64,000 nucleotides of DNA, taken from assembly GCF_017833295.1 (NCBI RefSeq), contig NZ_JAFIBW010000001.1, positions 2,432,001-2,496,000 on the forward strand, in the 5' to 3' direction. Below the pieces are notes generated by a model. The model was given only the letters and a program-made list of their open reading frames with translations. It made no database searches and was not told where the DNA came from. How positions within the stretch are numbered: the first letter of the stretch is position 1; each line of letters opens with the position of its first letter. The stretch is from Methylobacterium sp. PvR107. Its GTDB lineage: Bacteria > Pseudomonadota > Alphaproteobacteria > Rhizobiales > Beijerinckiaceae. Positions 52,945 through 61,686 of this stretch are shown here, piece by piece. The translations under genes and the position numbers were made by a program.

Positions 52945-53457
52945 TCACCGCTCGCTGCGGGGGCCGAGCGTCCCGTCGGCCGAGGCGGTCGCGGGCTTCG
53001 GGGCGGCCCCGCCCTTGTTCGAGCCGCCCTCCTGCCACCGCCCCTGCGCCTTCAGGGCGTCGGCGACCTCGCGGGGCATGTAGGATTCGTCGTGCTTGGC
53101 GAGCACCGTGTCGGCGCGGAACCGTCCGCCCGGCTCCAGGACACCCTCGGTGACCACGCCCTGTCCCTCGCGGAACAGGTCCGGCAGCAGGCCCTTGTAC
53201 TGGACCTCGACGGTGGCATTGGTGTCGGTCACGGCGAAGTCCACGATCTGGTCCGGCCCGCGCTTCACCGAGCCGTCCTTCACGAGGCCGCCGAGACGCA
53301 GGCGGGTGCCGGGGGCGATGCCCTGCTGGGCGATGTCCGACGGCGAGCGGAAGAACACGATCGAGCCGCTCATCGCGTACAGGATCAGGCCCAGGGCGAG
53401 CGCCAGCACGCTGCCGCAGGCGGCGATCAGGATCAGGCGGCGTTTCTTACGCGTCAC
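52945..53457 (-). CDS. ccmE: Haem chaperone CcmE/CycJ
   Basis: CcmE binds haem covalently in the periplasm and carries it to CcmF. The 170-residue product has an N-terminal anchor (RRLILIAACGSVLALALGLI), the OB-fold segments FFRSPSDIAQQGIAPGTRLR and VTDTNATVEVQYKGLLPDLF, and the haem-binding motif AKHDESYMP (His with Tyr four residues later). GTG 53457 is the start, with GGTGGA about six bases upstream. The tail after residue 140 is a flexible Gly/Ala/Lys region. A 181-base gap separates it from ccmI, with no gene seen. Confidence 0.96.
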   Translation of the reverse strand: MTRKKRRLILIAACGSVLALALGLILYAMSGSIVFFRSPSDIAQQGIAPGTRLRLGGLVKDGSVKRGPDQIVDFAVTDTNATVEVQYKGLLPDLFREGQGVVTEGVLEPGGRFRADTVLAKHDESYMPREVADALKAQGRWQEGGSNKGGAAPKPATASADGTLGPRSER

Positions 53458-53638
53458 GATGCGTCCACCCCGCGATCCGGCGGGCGAGGATCCGCCCAGG
53501 TCCGAACCGTTCTCATTCTACGCTCCAGGGTGTCGGCTCCGCGCGGGCGCGGGTCAAGGGCAGGGGTCGAGACCGATTGTCGTACGGCCGACGCCGCCGC
53601 AGAGACCTCGCGACTTTGTGGCGTCGCGGATGGCGCCA

Positions 53639-55120
53639 TCAGGGATTGGACTTGGCGGGCAAGTCGAGCTCCCGGGCGAGCCCGTCGAGCCGCGCCACCG
53701 CTTCGCTATTGGCAGCGAGCGCCATCCGGGCGCGGTTGAGGGCCTTCGTCGCCTGATCGCGCTCGCCGAGGACGCTGTAGGAGCGCACGAGGCGCAGCCA
53801 CTCGTCCGGCGTGCCGCCCCGGGCGGCGAGGCGCCGGTCGAGGCTCTCGACCATGCCGCGGATGGCGGCGTCGCGCTCGGCCGGCGGCATGGCGCGCACG
53901 GTCGCCATCGCCGCCCCCGTCTCGGCCTGGGCGACCGGTCCGGACCCGGCGGGCGGCCCCGCGGATGCGCCGGCCTCCAAGCCGAGATCGCGGGCGCCCT
54001 GCTCCACCTGGGCAAGTCCCTGTGGATCGTTCGCCAAAGCGGCGCGGGCGCGGGCCAGGGCCGCGACGGCCTGGTCGCGGTCGCCCAGCACGGTCCGTGA
54101 CCGGATCAGCCGCAGCCACTCGTCGGGCGTGCCGCCGCCGGCCTTCAGCCGGGCATCGAGGCCGTCGACCATGCCGCGGATCGCCGCCTGCTGCTCCGCC
54201 GGAACCTGGGGGGCCTCCTTGGGCACCGCCGCGGGCGGGAGCGGCTCACCCTTCAGGCGGGCGAGCGTCTGGCGAACCACCCCGAGCCAGGGGGCCTCCG
54301 GCGGGCTCGCGGCTTCGAGGGTCGTGAGCTGGCGGATCGCCTCGCCGGTATCGCCGGCCTGCTCGGCCGCCCGCGCCAGATAGAAGCGGGGCTTCGGGGC
54401 GTTGGGATCCTTGGTTTGCGCCTTTTCGAACAGTGCCTTGGCCTCGGGCGTGACGGTGCCGTCGCCCGCCGCCGTGAGGGCCTCGGCCTGGTCGGCGAGG
54501 AGGTCGGCGGTCTCGCCCTTCAGCCGGGCGATGTTCGCGTAGGCGCGGGCGGCATCGTCGAAGCGACCGGTGCGCATGTAGACCGGAGCCAGCACCGCCC
54601 AGCCACGGGTGTCGTTCGGGTCGCGGGCAAGGCGTGCCTCGATCTGGCCCACCGCCTTCATCAGCTCGTCGGTGCCGCCGCGGGCCGCCGCGCGGTCGGC
54701 GGCGGTCTGCGCCGGCAGCTCCGGCGAGCCGTAGAGGCCGTAGGCGATCAGCGCCACGAGGGGGATGGTGGAGAGCGCGAAGGCCGAGGCCGCCCGGCGG
54801 CGGCGGAGCCGCGGCTCGGCCGGGCGTGCCGCTTCGGCCACCCCGGCATCCTCGGCCTCGAGCTGCGACTCACGGCTCGCCCGCAGCAGGCGGCGTGCCG
54901 CCTCGGCCTTGGCCGACTCGGCCTCCTCCGGGGCAATCAAACCGCGCTCCAGGTCGCGTCCGATCTCGGCGATCTGGTCCTCGTAGAAGGCGGTCTCGGT
55001 GGCGATGGCGCTTCCGCCGGCTTCCCCGGTCGGCACGGAGGCGCGCCGCGACATCGGCCAGAGCAGGCCGAGCACGGCCGCCGCGGTCATGGCCGCCAGG
55101 ATGAACCAGATCGCCGTCAT
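53639..55120 (-). CDS. ccmI: Cytochrome c maturation protein CcmI/CycH with duplicated C-terminus
   Basis: CcmI chaperones apocytochrome c to the haem lyase. From ATG 55120 the 493-residue protein has two N-terminal membrane helices (MTAIWFILAAMTAAAVLGLL and ASAFALSTIPLVALIAYGLY), a coiled segment between them (YEDQIAEIGRDLERGLIAPE), then TPR repeats (GWAVLAPVYMRTGRFDDAAR). The end contains two copies of one unit: QAAIRGMVDGLDARLKAGGG at about residue 311, and DAAIRGMVESLDRRLAARGG at about 417. Each is followed by TPDEWLRL and an R-x-R-A-x-x-A-L-A run. It is first in ccmI-ccmE-ccmF-ccmH, the cycHJKL order. Confidence 0.93.
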   Translation of the reverse strand: MTAIWFILAAMTAAAVLGLLWPMSRRASVPTGEAGGSAIATETAFYEDQIAEIGRDLERGLIAPEEAESAKAEAARRLLRASRESQLEAEDAGVAEAARPAEPRLRRRRAASAFALSTIPLVALIAYGLYGSPELPAQTAADRAAARGGTDELMKAVGQIEARLARDPNDTRGWAVLAPVYMRTGRFDDAARAYANIARLKGETADLLADQAEALTAAGDGTVTPEAKALFEKAQTKDPNAPKPRFYLARAAEQAGDTGEAIRQLTTLEAASPPEAPWLGVVRQTLARLKGEPLPPAAVPKEAPQVPAEQQAAIRGMVDGLDARLKAGGGTPDEWLRLIRSRTVLGDRDQAVAALARARAALANDPQGLAQVEQGARDLGLEAGASAGPPAGSGPVAQAETGAAMATVRAMPPAERDAAIRGMVESLDRRLAARGGTPDEWLRLVRSYSVLGERDQATKALNRARMALAANSEAVARLDGLARELDLPAKSNP

Positions 55121-55335
55121 CGAACCTTCGCCAGCAGGCCGGACCGGCCCGCCCCTCTCCACGCCATGTGGAGCGGACAGCGTGACGCTACGACGCCCCC
55201 CGGCGGCGGCACGGTGTCACGCAACTTCACCGCGATGACAAGGGCCGAGCGGGGACCACCCCTCGGCGTGTGCGCCGGCGACCCCGGTCAAAGCTTGTTG
55301 AACACGGCGATCCCGGCCACCGGAGCATCCGGCCC

Positions 55336-56754
55336 TCAATGTGCCGTCGCGCCCACCGGTGCGTCGCCCGGAACCTCCAGGACGGCCCGCAGGCCGCCCA
55401 AAGCCGCCTGCTCCAGCGTGAAGTGACCCCGGTACAGGGCGGCGAGATCGGCCACGATCGACAGGCCGAGGCCGGAGCCGGGCTTGGATTCGTCGAGCCG
55501 CCGGCCGCGGCCGAGCACAGCCTGGCGCGCCTCCGGCGGCAGGCCCGGTCCGTCATCCTCGATGGCGACGACGAGATGGGGATAATCGTCCTTGGCCACC
55601 GCCTCGGCCCGGATCGCGACCCGCCCGTGCGCCCATTTCGAGGCGTTGTCGACGAGGTTGCCGACCATCTCCTCGAAATCCTGGCGCTCGCCCCGAAAGC
55701 GGAGGCCCGGCGGCACGTGGACGTCGTAGGCGATGTCCTTGTCGCGATAGATCTTGCCGAAGGTGCGCACGAGGCCGGCCAAGGCCGGCTCGACCTCGGT
55801 CGAGGTGCCGAGCGTGCCGGCGAGCGCGGCGGCGCGGGCCCGGTCCAGATGGTAATTGACCTGGTCGCGCATCACCGCGGCCTGCTCGCGGATCTTCTGG
55901 GCGAGTTCCTCCGGGGCATCGGAGGCGCCGACCTCGTTGACGATGATCGAGAGCGGCGTCTTCAGGGCGTGGGCGAGGTTGCCGACTTGGGTGCGGGCGC
56001 GCTCCAGGATCTCGCGGTTGGTCTCGATCAGGAGGTTCACCTCGCCGGTGAGCGGCGCGATGTCGCGGGGATAGGTGCCGGTGATGCGGTCGGCCTCGCC
56101 CCGGCGGACGGCGCCCAGCGCGGCGCGCATCTTCTTGAGCGGCGCCAGGCCGAACCGGATCTGCAGCAGGGTGGTGATCGCCAGCGACAGGCCGAGCAGG
56201 CCGAAGGTGATGGTCAGGGAATTGCGGAACCGGTCGACGTCGTTGACGATCTCGTCGGCCGGGCCGGCGACCCGGACCGTGTAGCGGCCCTCCTCGCCGA
56301 GATCGACGTCGCGCTCCATGATGCGCAGGAGACGCCCGTCCTGCCCCTTTCCGTAGCCCTGGCGGATCTGACCGACCCCGACCTTGCCGTCCGAATCCGT
56401 CGCGGGCGGGAGCGGCACGCCGACGAGCGAGCGGGAGGTGCGCACGTCCCGCGGCTTCGCGTCGGGCTTGCCGACCTGCCAGTACCAGCCGGACAGCGGC
56501 AGGTCGAAGCGCGGGTCGCCGAGCGAGAAGGTGCGACTCTCGGGATCGTTGGGCGAGACGAGATCGGTGGCGAGATTGTTGGCGAAGACGAGCAGCCGGC
56601 TGTCGAACGACCGCTCGGTGTTCTCGCGGTAGAGGGTGGTGAGGATCCAGGCCGCAATGAGCAGGATCGCCGAGCTCGCCAGGAACGCCGACACGGCGAG
56701 CCGCACCGCGATGGAGCGGCGGCGCAGGGAGAAGAGGCCGATAAAGTCGATCAT
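55336..56754 (-). CDS. Sensor histidine kinase, FeuQ-like
   Basis: The 472-residue inner-membrane kinase has helix 1 (AVSAFLASSAILLIAAWIL), a periplasmic sensory region of about 130 residues, helix 2 (LTITFGLLGLSLAITTLL), and a HAMP-like linker (GLAPLKKMRAALGAVRRGEA). The H-box is NLAHALKTPLSIIVNEVG, and the ATPase domain contains NLVDNASKWAHG, EDDGPGLPPE and GSGLGLSIV. It resembles FeuQ/ChvG-family kinases of rhizobia. The gene is 15 bases after the PrpF-like stop, in the operon PepSY-regulator-PrpF-kinase. The signal sensed is unknown. Confidence 0.92.
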   Translation of the reverse strand: MIDFIGLFSLRRRSIAVRLAVSAFLASSAILLIAAWILTTLYRENTERSFDSRLLVFANNLATDLVSPNDPESRTFSLGDPRFDLPLSGWYWQVGKPDAKPRDVRTSRSLVGVPLPPATDSDGKVGVGQIRQGYGKGQDGRLLRIMERDVDLGEEGRYTVRVAGPADEIVNDVDRFRNSLTITFGLLGLSLAITTLLQIRFGLAPLKKMRAALGAVRRGEADRITGTYPRDIAPLTGEVNLLIETNREILERARTQVGNLAHALKTPLSIIVNEVGASDAPEELAQKIREQAAVMRDQVNYHLDRARAAALAGTLGTSTEVEPALAGLVRTFGKIYRDKDIAYDVHVPPGLRFRGERQDFEEMVGNLVDNASKWAHGRVAIRAEAVAKDDYPHLVVAIEDDGPGLPPEARQAVLGRGRRLDESKPGSGLGLSIVADLAALYRGHFTLEQAALGGLRAVLEVPGDAPVGATAH

Positions 56755-56769
56755 GGATGCGTCGGTCGC

Positions 56770-57930
56770 TCAGACGGGCGGTGGCGCATCGTAGAACACG
56801 GCGCCCCGCATCAGCGGGCGCGCCGTGCGGAAGAAGGCGCCGCGCTCGGCCCGCCAGCCATCGGCGTCGCGGGTCACGGCGGCGTCGGCGGTGAGGATGC
56901 CCGACGGCATCCCGACCCGCAGGGCGGCGTCGGTGGGCCGCGCGGCCTCGTGGACGAGGCTGCCCTCGATCCGGGCGGCCACCGCGAGGCACAGGGTGGC
57001 GGTGAGCGGCAGGGCCTGATGCGGCACGCCGTTGGAGATGACCCGGGCGGCCAGGTCGACATCGGCGGCGCGGATCGTGGCGCCGGAGAGGCTGCCGGAC
57101 TCCTGCGGCGGGGCGACGAGGCCCACGAAGGGCACGTGGACGACGCGCCCCGCCGCGTCGAGGTCGGGCGCGATGCCCATCGCCACGGAGCCGGCTTGGC
57201 GGATCCGCGCCAGCCGGTCGAGGAGGCCCGGCACGGCCTCCAGGGCGGCGGGCAGCTCGGTGCCGGCGAGGCCGAGATCGGCGGCGCGGACGAACACGCA
57301 GGCATTGGCGGCATCGATCAGCGACGCCTCGATCGCGCCGAGACCCGGCACGTCGAGCCGCTGGCGGACCGCGCCGGTGGGCAGCAGCCGGCCGGTCGTG
57401 GCGCCGCCCGGATCCAGGAAGTCGAGCTGGATCGGAGCGCCGGTGCCGGTCACGCCGGGAATCGCGAGGTCGCCGCCATAGACCGCGCGGCCGCCCCGGA
57501 CGGCGAAGCGCGCCTCGATCAGCTTGCGGGTGTTGGTGTTGTAGATCCGCAACCGCGCCGGGCCGTCAGCGAGGCGCACGAGTCCTTCGTCGACCGCGAA
57601 CGGTCCCACGGCGGCGAGCATGTTGCCGCAATTGCCCGAGAGATCGATGCGGCCGTCGCGGACCACCACCTGCACGAAGGTGTAGTCGATATCGGCGTCC
57701 GGCCGCGCGGAGCGCTCGACCACGCAGATCTTCGACACCGACGAGACGCCGCCGCCCATGCCGTTGAGCTGCCGCCCGAACGGGTCGGGGCTGTCCATGG
57801 CGGAGAGGAAGACCGGCTCCCAGGCGGCGAGGTCACCCGGCACGTCCCGGCGGTGCAGCATCAGCGCCTTGCTGGTGCCGCCGCGCATGAACACGGCCGG
57901 CAGCGTGCCCGGCCCCGCCACGGCCGTCAC
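56770..57930 (-). CDS. PrpF-family isomerase
   Basis: PrpF-type enzymes move double bonds in unsaturated carboxylates, for example 2-methylaconitate in propionate breakdown or 4-oxalomesaconate in gallate breakdown. The 386-residue product has the family start LPAVFMRGGTSKALML, QLNGMGGGVSSVSKICVVE, DLSGNCGNMLAAVGPFAVDE and the late KR-free segment GVPHQALPLTATLCLAVAA. Two similar diaminopimelate-epimerase-like halves are expected. GTG 57930 overlaps the regulator stop (GTGA), and the kinase begins 15 bases after its stop. An enzyme lodged inside a two-component operon is unusual. No prpB, prpC or prpD genes are nearby. Confidence 0.88.
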   Translation of the reverse strand: MTAVAGPGTLPAVFMRGGTSKALMLHRRDVPGDLAAWEPVFLSAMDSPDPFGRQLNGMGGGVSSVSKICVVERSARPDADIDYTFVQVVVRDGRIDLSGNCGNMLAAVGPFAVDEGLVRLADGPARLRIYNTNTRKLIEARFAVRGGRAVYGGDLAIPGVTGTGAPIQLDFLDPGGATTGRLLPTGAVRQRLDVPGLGAIEASLIDAANACVFVRAADLGLAGTELPAALEAVPGLLDRLARIRQAGSVAMGIAPDLDAAGRVVHVPFVGLVAPPQESGSLSGATIRAADVDLAARVISNGVPHQALPLTATLCLAVAARIEGSLVHEAARPTDAALRVGMPSGILTADAAVTRDADGWRAERGAFFRTARPLMRGAVFYDAPPPV

Positions 57931-58604
57931 ACCCGCGCCGGCGGCTGGTTGGGATCCACGAGGTAGCCGAGGCCGCGCACGGTCTGGATCAGGTCGACCG
58001 CGAGCTTCTTGCGCAGGCGCCCGACGAATACCTCGATCGTGTTCGAGTCGCGGTCGAAATCCTGGTCGTAGAGGTGCTCGGTCAGCTCGGCCCGGGACAC
58101 GACCCGGCCGGTATGGTGCATCAGGTAGGAGAGCAGCCGGTACTCGTGGCTCGTCAGCTTCACCTGGGCGCCGTCGACGAAGACCTTGCCGGAGCGCGTG
58201 TCGAGGGTCACCGGCCCACAGGCGATCTGGCTGGAGGCGTGCCCGGCGGCCCGGCGCAGGAGCGCGCGGACGCGCGCCATGAGCTCCTCCATATGGAAGG
58301 GCTTGGTGACGTAGTCGTCGGCCCCGGCATCGAACCCGTCGACCTTGTCGGACCAGCGGTCCCGGGCCGTGAGGATGATCACCGGGGTCTTCACCCCGGC
58401 CCGGCGCCACTTCTGCAGCACGGTGACGCCGTCCGCCTTGGGCAGGCCCATGTCGAGGATGATGGCATCGTAGGGCTCGCTCTCGCCGAGATAGCCGCCC
58501 TCCTCGCCATCATAGGCCTTGTCGGCGACGTAGCCGGCCTCCTCCAGCGCGGCGACCACCTGCCGGTTGATGTCCTTGTCATCCTCCACGACGAGCAGAC
58601 GCAC
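57927..58604 (-). CDS. OmpR-family response regulator, FeuP-like
   Basis: The 225-residue protein has a receiver domain (MRLLVVEDDKDINRQVVAAL, phosphorylated Asp in IILDMGLPKADGV, Lys in YVTKPFHMEE) and a C-terminal winged-helix DNA-binding domain (KLTSHEYRLLSYLMHHTGRV, DRDSNTIEVFVGRLRKKLAV, TVRGLGYLVDP). It is the partner of the kinase encoded two genes downstream. In rhizobia a similar FeuP/FeuQ pair lies near cycHJKL, as here. The PepSY gene is 35 bases upstream on the same strand. Confidence 0.95.
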   Translation of the reverse strand: MRLLVVEDDKDINRQVVAALEEAGYVADKAYDGEEGGYLGESEPYDAIILDMGLPKADGVTVLQKWRRAGVKTPVIILTARDRWSDKVDGFDAGADDYVTKPFHMEELMARVRALLRRAAGHASSQIACGPVTLDTRSGKVFVDGAQVKLTSHEYRLLSYLMHHTGRVVSRAELTEHLYDQDFDRDSNTIEVFVGRLRKKLAVDLIQTVRGLGYLVDPNQPPARV

Positions 58605-58639
58605 GGCTCACTCCATTTCACGATGGGTCGGGCGCCCGC

Positions 58640-59011
58640 TCAATATTGTCCCGCGACAGTGCCGGTGCGCGCATCGACAATCACGTGCACGAAATGCCCG
58701 TCCCGGCGCAAGGCGGTGAGCATGTAGACGAGCGTGTCTTCGTAACGGCACAGGCTCGCCCGCTGAATCTCGGCCCGGGGGATCACCGAGCGGGCCGCGC
58801 GGATCGCCGCCACGGGCGGGATCACCCGCCGCTCGCCGACCTCCTCGCGCATGTCGGCGGGCGACAGGCAGGCCTCGACCCGCAGGGGTGCCTGGCTGGA
58901 GACCGCGCCCGTCTGCGGGGCCGGCCCGTCGTCGGCCATGGAGCCGAGGCCGCCCGCGGCGAGGGCCGCGGCGGTCAGGCTGATGGCAACCAGGGCGATG
59001 GCGTAGCGCAT
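58640..59011 (-). CDS. Exported PepSY-domain protein
   Basis: ATG 59011 begins a signal peptide (MRYAIALVAISLTAAALAAG). The 123-residue product ends in a PepSY-type domain: RRVIPPVAAIRAARSVIPRA, LCRYEDTLVYMLTALRRDGH, VHVIVDARTGTVAGQY. Small PepSY proteins upstream of OmpR-type regulators and kinases are a recurrent arrangement; they may modulate the sensor in the periplasm. No Shine-Dalgarno is clear. It is first in the operon with the response regulator. The 198 bases upstream are gene-free and probably hold the promoter. Confidence 0.85.
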   Translation of the reverse strand: MRYAIALVAISLTAAALAAGGLGSMADDGPAPQTGAVSSQAPLRVEACLSPADMREEVGERRVIPPVAAIRAARSVIPRAEIQRASLCRYEDTLVYMLTALRRDGHFVHVIVDARTGTVAGQY

Positions 59012-59209
59012 TGGGACGAGATGTGGGCCGCGGGCACTGAATGCGCCCTGAATACGTGGCTGTTGTCGTCTCGCGTCGGAGCCGGCGGGCCAACCGGAAG
59101 ACTCTGTTCTGTGCGTCAGGGTGGCGGGCGGCATCGTGCCGGCACTACGGCCCGCGGCCCGGCTCGGTTCCACCGCCGGCGCCGGTTCACACAGGCGATG
59201 CAGGACGGC

Positions 59210-59434
59210 TCAGGGAAACGTTCGCCCGGTGGCCTCCCGACATCCCCGGTCGGGCCGGTTCGAGGTCGGCCGCGAGCCGGGCGCTGCGGCCTGCGCGGTC
59301 AGGACGGCGCCGTCCGATGACCAGCCACGCAGCCCGACCTGCGCGCCCAGATCGAGCGCGATGGCCAAAGCCGCCGCCCCGGAGGCGGCCAGCCAGAGGC
59401 GGTCGAGGATTTGATCCCAGCACAGCCGGCGCAT
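59210..59434 (-). CDS. Small membrane protein, 74 aa, possible lysis-cassette member
   Basis: ATG 59434 has GGGAGG about five bases upstream and lies two bases after the previous stop, so it is coupled to that gene. The protein has one hydrophobic segment (LWLAASGAAALAIALDLGAQ) after a short polar start, MRRLCWDQILDR, then a polar tail ending TGRTFP. No family was recognised. Its place at the end of a lysozyme-led unit suggests a holin- or spanin-like accessory, but this is inference. Confidence 0.55.
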   Translation of the reverse strand: MRRLCWDQILDRLWLAASGAAALAIALDLGAQVGLRGWSSDGAVLTAQAAAPGSRPTSNRPDRGCREATGRTFP

Positions 59435-59435
59435 C

Positions 59436-59807
59436 TCACCCTCCCACCACGAGGTTCCAGAGTGACCGCAGGGCGGGGATCCGCTCCACGATCCAGGCGA
59501 TCTGGTCCGAGAACCAGTGCGCCGCCGCGGCGGCGCCGAGGAAGGCCAGCATCGTCGCGTGCTTCAGCCGACTCAGATAGCGGCGCAGCGCCCGCCGCTC
59601 GACATGCGCGTCGACCATCTCGTCGAGCGCGGCGAGGCGCGGCTCGGTCTGGCGGGCGAACCAAGCGTGCCAGAAGGGCGGGAAGCGGATCGCCCGCATC
59701 CTCCCCCCGAGGGCGATGCCGGGGCCCGCCCCGTCCTGGGGAGACATGGCGGCGGGCTTGGAAGCAGGCTTGGCAACCCGGCGCGCAGGGGCGCGGAGAT
59801 CGGTCAT
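59436..59807 (-). CDS. Small membrane-associated protein, 123 aa, GTA-lysis region
   Basis: The product has a basic disordered start, then FPPFWHAWFARQTEPRLAAL, a helical stretch with RRALRRYLSRLKHATMLAFL and a hydrophobic helix (MLAFLGAAAAAHWFSDQIAW), ending LWNLVVGG. AAGGA lies about ten bases before ATG 59807. No family was recognised. It lies between the holin-like gene and a 74-residue membrane protein, all transcribed in the same direction as the lysozyme. Confidence 0.6.
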   Translation of the reverse strand: MTDLRAPARRVAKPASKPAAMSPQDGAGPGIALGGRMRAIRFPPFWHAWFARQTEPRLAALDEMVDAHVERRALRRYLSRLKHATMLAFLGAAAAAHWFSDQIAWIVERIPALRSLWNLVVGG

Positions 59808-59881
59808 GGCAGGCGCGTCCTTTCCCGGCCGGCGCCGGGCGGGACCGCCCGGCGTGATCGTTCCGCCCGCGGGACGCGGCC

Positions 59882-60427
59882 TCAGCCCTGCCGCGCGGCC
59901 CCCTGCCGGCCGTCGTGCGCGCGCAGCTCGGCAAGCGCCGGGGCGAGCACGCTTGCGGCACTCGCCTGCGGGTCGAGCGGCAGGGCCCGGAAGATCCGGG
60001 CTGCGACCCCCTCCGCCCCGCCGGCCGACCGGACGACGCGGGCGGGCGCTGTGGCGAGCACGTGCCGGGCGCCGGCAGCGACCACCGCGGAGCCGAGATC
60101 GACGCTGACGGTCCGGCCCCTGGCGGCGCCGGCCACGGCGTTCTGGCCGAACTCGGCCCCCGCCCGGATCGCCGCTTCGACCCGGTCGCGGGTCAGAACC
60201 GAGGCGGCCCAGGGCGCCACCCGGGCGATGCCGGCGGTCACGGCCGCGGCGGCGAGCGGCACGAGGAAGGCCGAGACCGGCTGGAGCAGGCCGGTCAGCC
60301 AGTCGCCCCAGGGCAGGCTCACCCCCCGGGCAGACACCGCGCCGGCGGCGTGCGCCGGCGACAGCAGGGCGGCGAACGGGAGGGCCACGCAGGCAAGGGC
60401 CAGCGCCACACGGAAACGGTGCGTCAT
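59882..60427 (-). CDS. Possible holin-like membrane protein, 181 aa
   Basis: ATG 60427 has GGAG eight bases upstream. The product starts with a signal-like helix (VALALACVALPFAALLSPAHA), then a second hydrophobic helix (LLQPVSAFLVPLAAAAVTAG), and a helical segment RDRVEAAIRAGAEFGQNAVA that recalls LL-H type phage holins. The rest is Ala/Arg-rich. It lies 60 bases after the tail-lysozyme gene. The holin role is inferred from layout and position; a GTA capsid-region accessory is another possibility. Confidence 0.5.
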   Translation of the reverse strand: MTHRFRVALALACVALPFAALLSPAHAAGAVSARGVSLPWGDWLTGLLQPVSAFLVPLAAAAVTAGIARVAPWAASVLTRDRVEAAIRAGAEFGQNAVAGAARGRTVSVDLGSAVVAAGARHVLATAPARVVRSAGGAEGVAARIFRALPLDPQASAASVLAPALAELRAHDGRQGAARQG

Positions 60428-60487
60428 GGTCGATCTCCGAGGATTGATCGCGCGGCGGACCCGGCCGGCTCGGGAACGGGTGGAGGC

Positions 60488-61003
60488 TCAGCGCCGGCCG
60501 GGCGGCTTGCCCAGGGCGATCGGCGCGGCGGCAGCGCGCAGGGCGGCGAGCGCCCGGCGCGCCCAGGCGAGCCGGCTCGGCAGCGCGACGACGCCGGGGC
60601 GCTCAAAGCGGCGGCAGACCACCGCGGTGGCGGCTTCGAGGGTCGCGGCGGCGCGCAGGGCTTCGAGCGCGGCGGCCTCGGTGCCGCGCAGCTCCGCGCG
60701 GAGATAGCCGTAGCCGGCCTCCGGGTCGGCGGGATCGAGGCCGCGCGCCCGGCACCACGCCTCCATGGCCACCCGCCGCGGGCCGGTCCACTGGGCGAGC
60801 CCCCAGCCCCCGCGGGAGCCCGCCACCGCAGGCGCCATCTCCTGCAGCTGGCGGAAGCCGCCGCTCTCGTGGCCGAGATTGCCCAGAAGCCCCGCGGCCT
60901 GCAGGTCGGTCAGGCCGAGATCGCGCATGAGGCGGGGGCCCAGGCGGGCGCATTCGGTTGCGAAGAGGTCGCCCGGTGCCCGGGCCGTTCCGGTGGTCGG
61001 CAT
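60488..61003 (-). CDS. Phage tail-tip lysozyme-like peptidoglycan hydrolase
   Basis: The 171-residue product matches the phage tail lysozyme domain: LMRDLGLTDLQAAGLLGNLG followed by HESGGFRQLQEM (catalytic Glu in GHESGG), then GGWGLAQWTGPRRVAMEAWC and a helical end. Such enzymes cut glycan strands during infection or release. ATG 61003 has GGAG seven bases upstream. No signal peptide is present, so it would need a holin or particle-bound delivery. It heads the four-gene minus-strand unit 61003-59210, diverging from a GDSL hydrolase gene. Confidence 0.85.
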   Translation of the reverse strand: MPTTGTARAPGDLFATECARLGPRLMRDLGLTDLQAAGLLGNLGHESGGFRQLQEMAPAVAGSRGGWGLAQWTGPRRVAMEAWCRARGLDPADPEAGYGYLRAELRGTEAAALEALRAAATLEAATAVVCRRFERPGVVALPSRLAWARRALAALRAAAAPIALGKPPGRR

Positions 61004-61081
61004 GGCTGTGCTCCGGTCGGTGGCGCCCGGGACGGCACCGGGCTATGGCGGCGGCAAGGGCGCGGCGCCGAGGGAGGACGC

Positions 61082-61636
61082 GTGGGAAGCCGACAGGACC
61101 GGCCGCTGGTGTTCATCGGCGACTCGATCACCGCCGCCTGGGGCGTCGTGCGGGCCGAGACCTTCGCGCGGCACGGCTTCGTGGCCCGGGGCGTCCCGGG
61201 CCAGACGAGCGGGCAGATCCGGGCGCGGTTCCTCCGGGACGCCGAAGGCGCGCGGGGGATCCACCTGCTCTGCGGGATCAACGACATCGCGGCGATCGGG
61301 GGCCCGGTCCCGGACCGGGAGATCGCCGCGAACATCCTGGCCATGGCCCGGCTGGCCTTCGAGGCCGGGCTGCCGCTCTGGATCGGCACCGTGATGCCGA
61401 GCGACTTCTGGGGCTGGCGTCGCGAGCTGCGGCCGGTGGCGCGCATCCGCGTCCTGAACGGGTGGCTGCGCACCCTCTGCGACGCGGGCGCGGCCAGCCT
61501 GATCGACTATCAGGCGCCGCTGGCCGACGCCTCAGGGGCGCTGGCCCGCGGATTCACCGAGGACGGCATCCACCTCAACGAAGCGGGCTACGCGGCGGTC
61601 GAGCCGGCGCTGCTCCGGGCGCTCGTTCCCGGGTGA
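61082..61636 (+). CDS. SGNH/GDSL-family hydrolase
   Basis: GTG 61082 is supported by GGAGG just upstream. The 184-residue protein has block I LVFIGDSITAAWG (Ser), the Gly block ARGVPGQTSGQIRARFL, the Asn block LLCGINDIAAIGG, and the closing DGIHLNEAGYAAVEPAL (Asp and His). These are the full SGNH catalytic blocks. No signal peptide is visible. It lies opposite in direction between the lysozyme unit and the GTA tail genes, so it may act on cell-wall or surface acyl groups during GTA release or uptake, as suggested for phage-linked esterases; this is inference. Confidence 0.88.
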   Translation: MGSRQDRPLVFIGDSITAAWGVVRAETFARHGFVARGVPGQTSGQIRARFLRDAEGARGIHLLCGINDIAAIGGPVPDREIAANILAMARLAFEAGLPLWIGTVMPSDFWGWRRELRPVARIRVLNGWLRTLCDAGAASLIDYQAPLADASGALARGFTEDGIHLNEAGYAAVEPALLRALVPG

Positions 61637-61686
61637 GCCCGTTCGGGCACCGATATCGTCCCTGCGAGCGGAGCGCTCGAGCGTGG

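Noticed and set aside
55270..57966. Plus-strand open frame of 898 codons opposite the kinase and PrpF-like genes
   Set aside because: Antisense shadow; the opposite strand carries H-box, ATPase and PrpF motifs.
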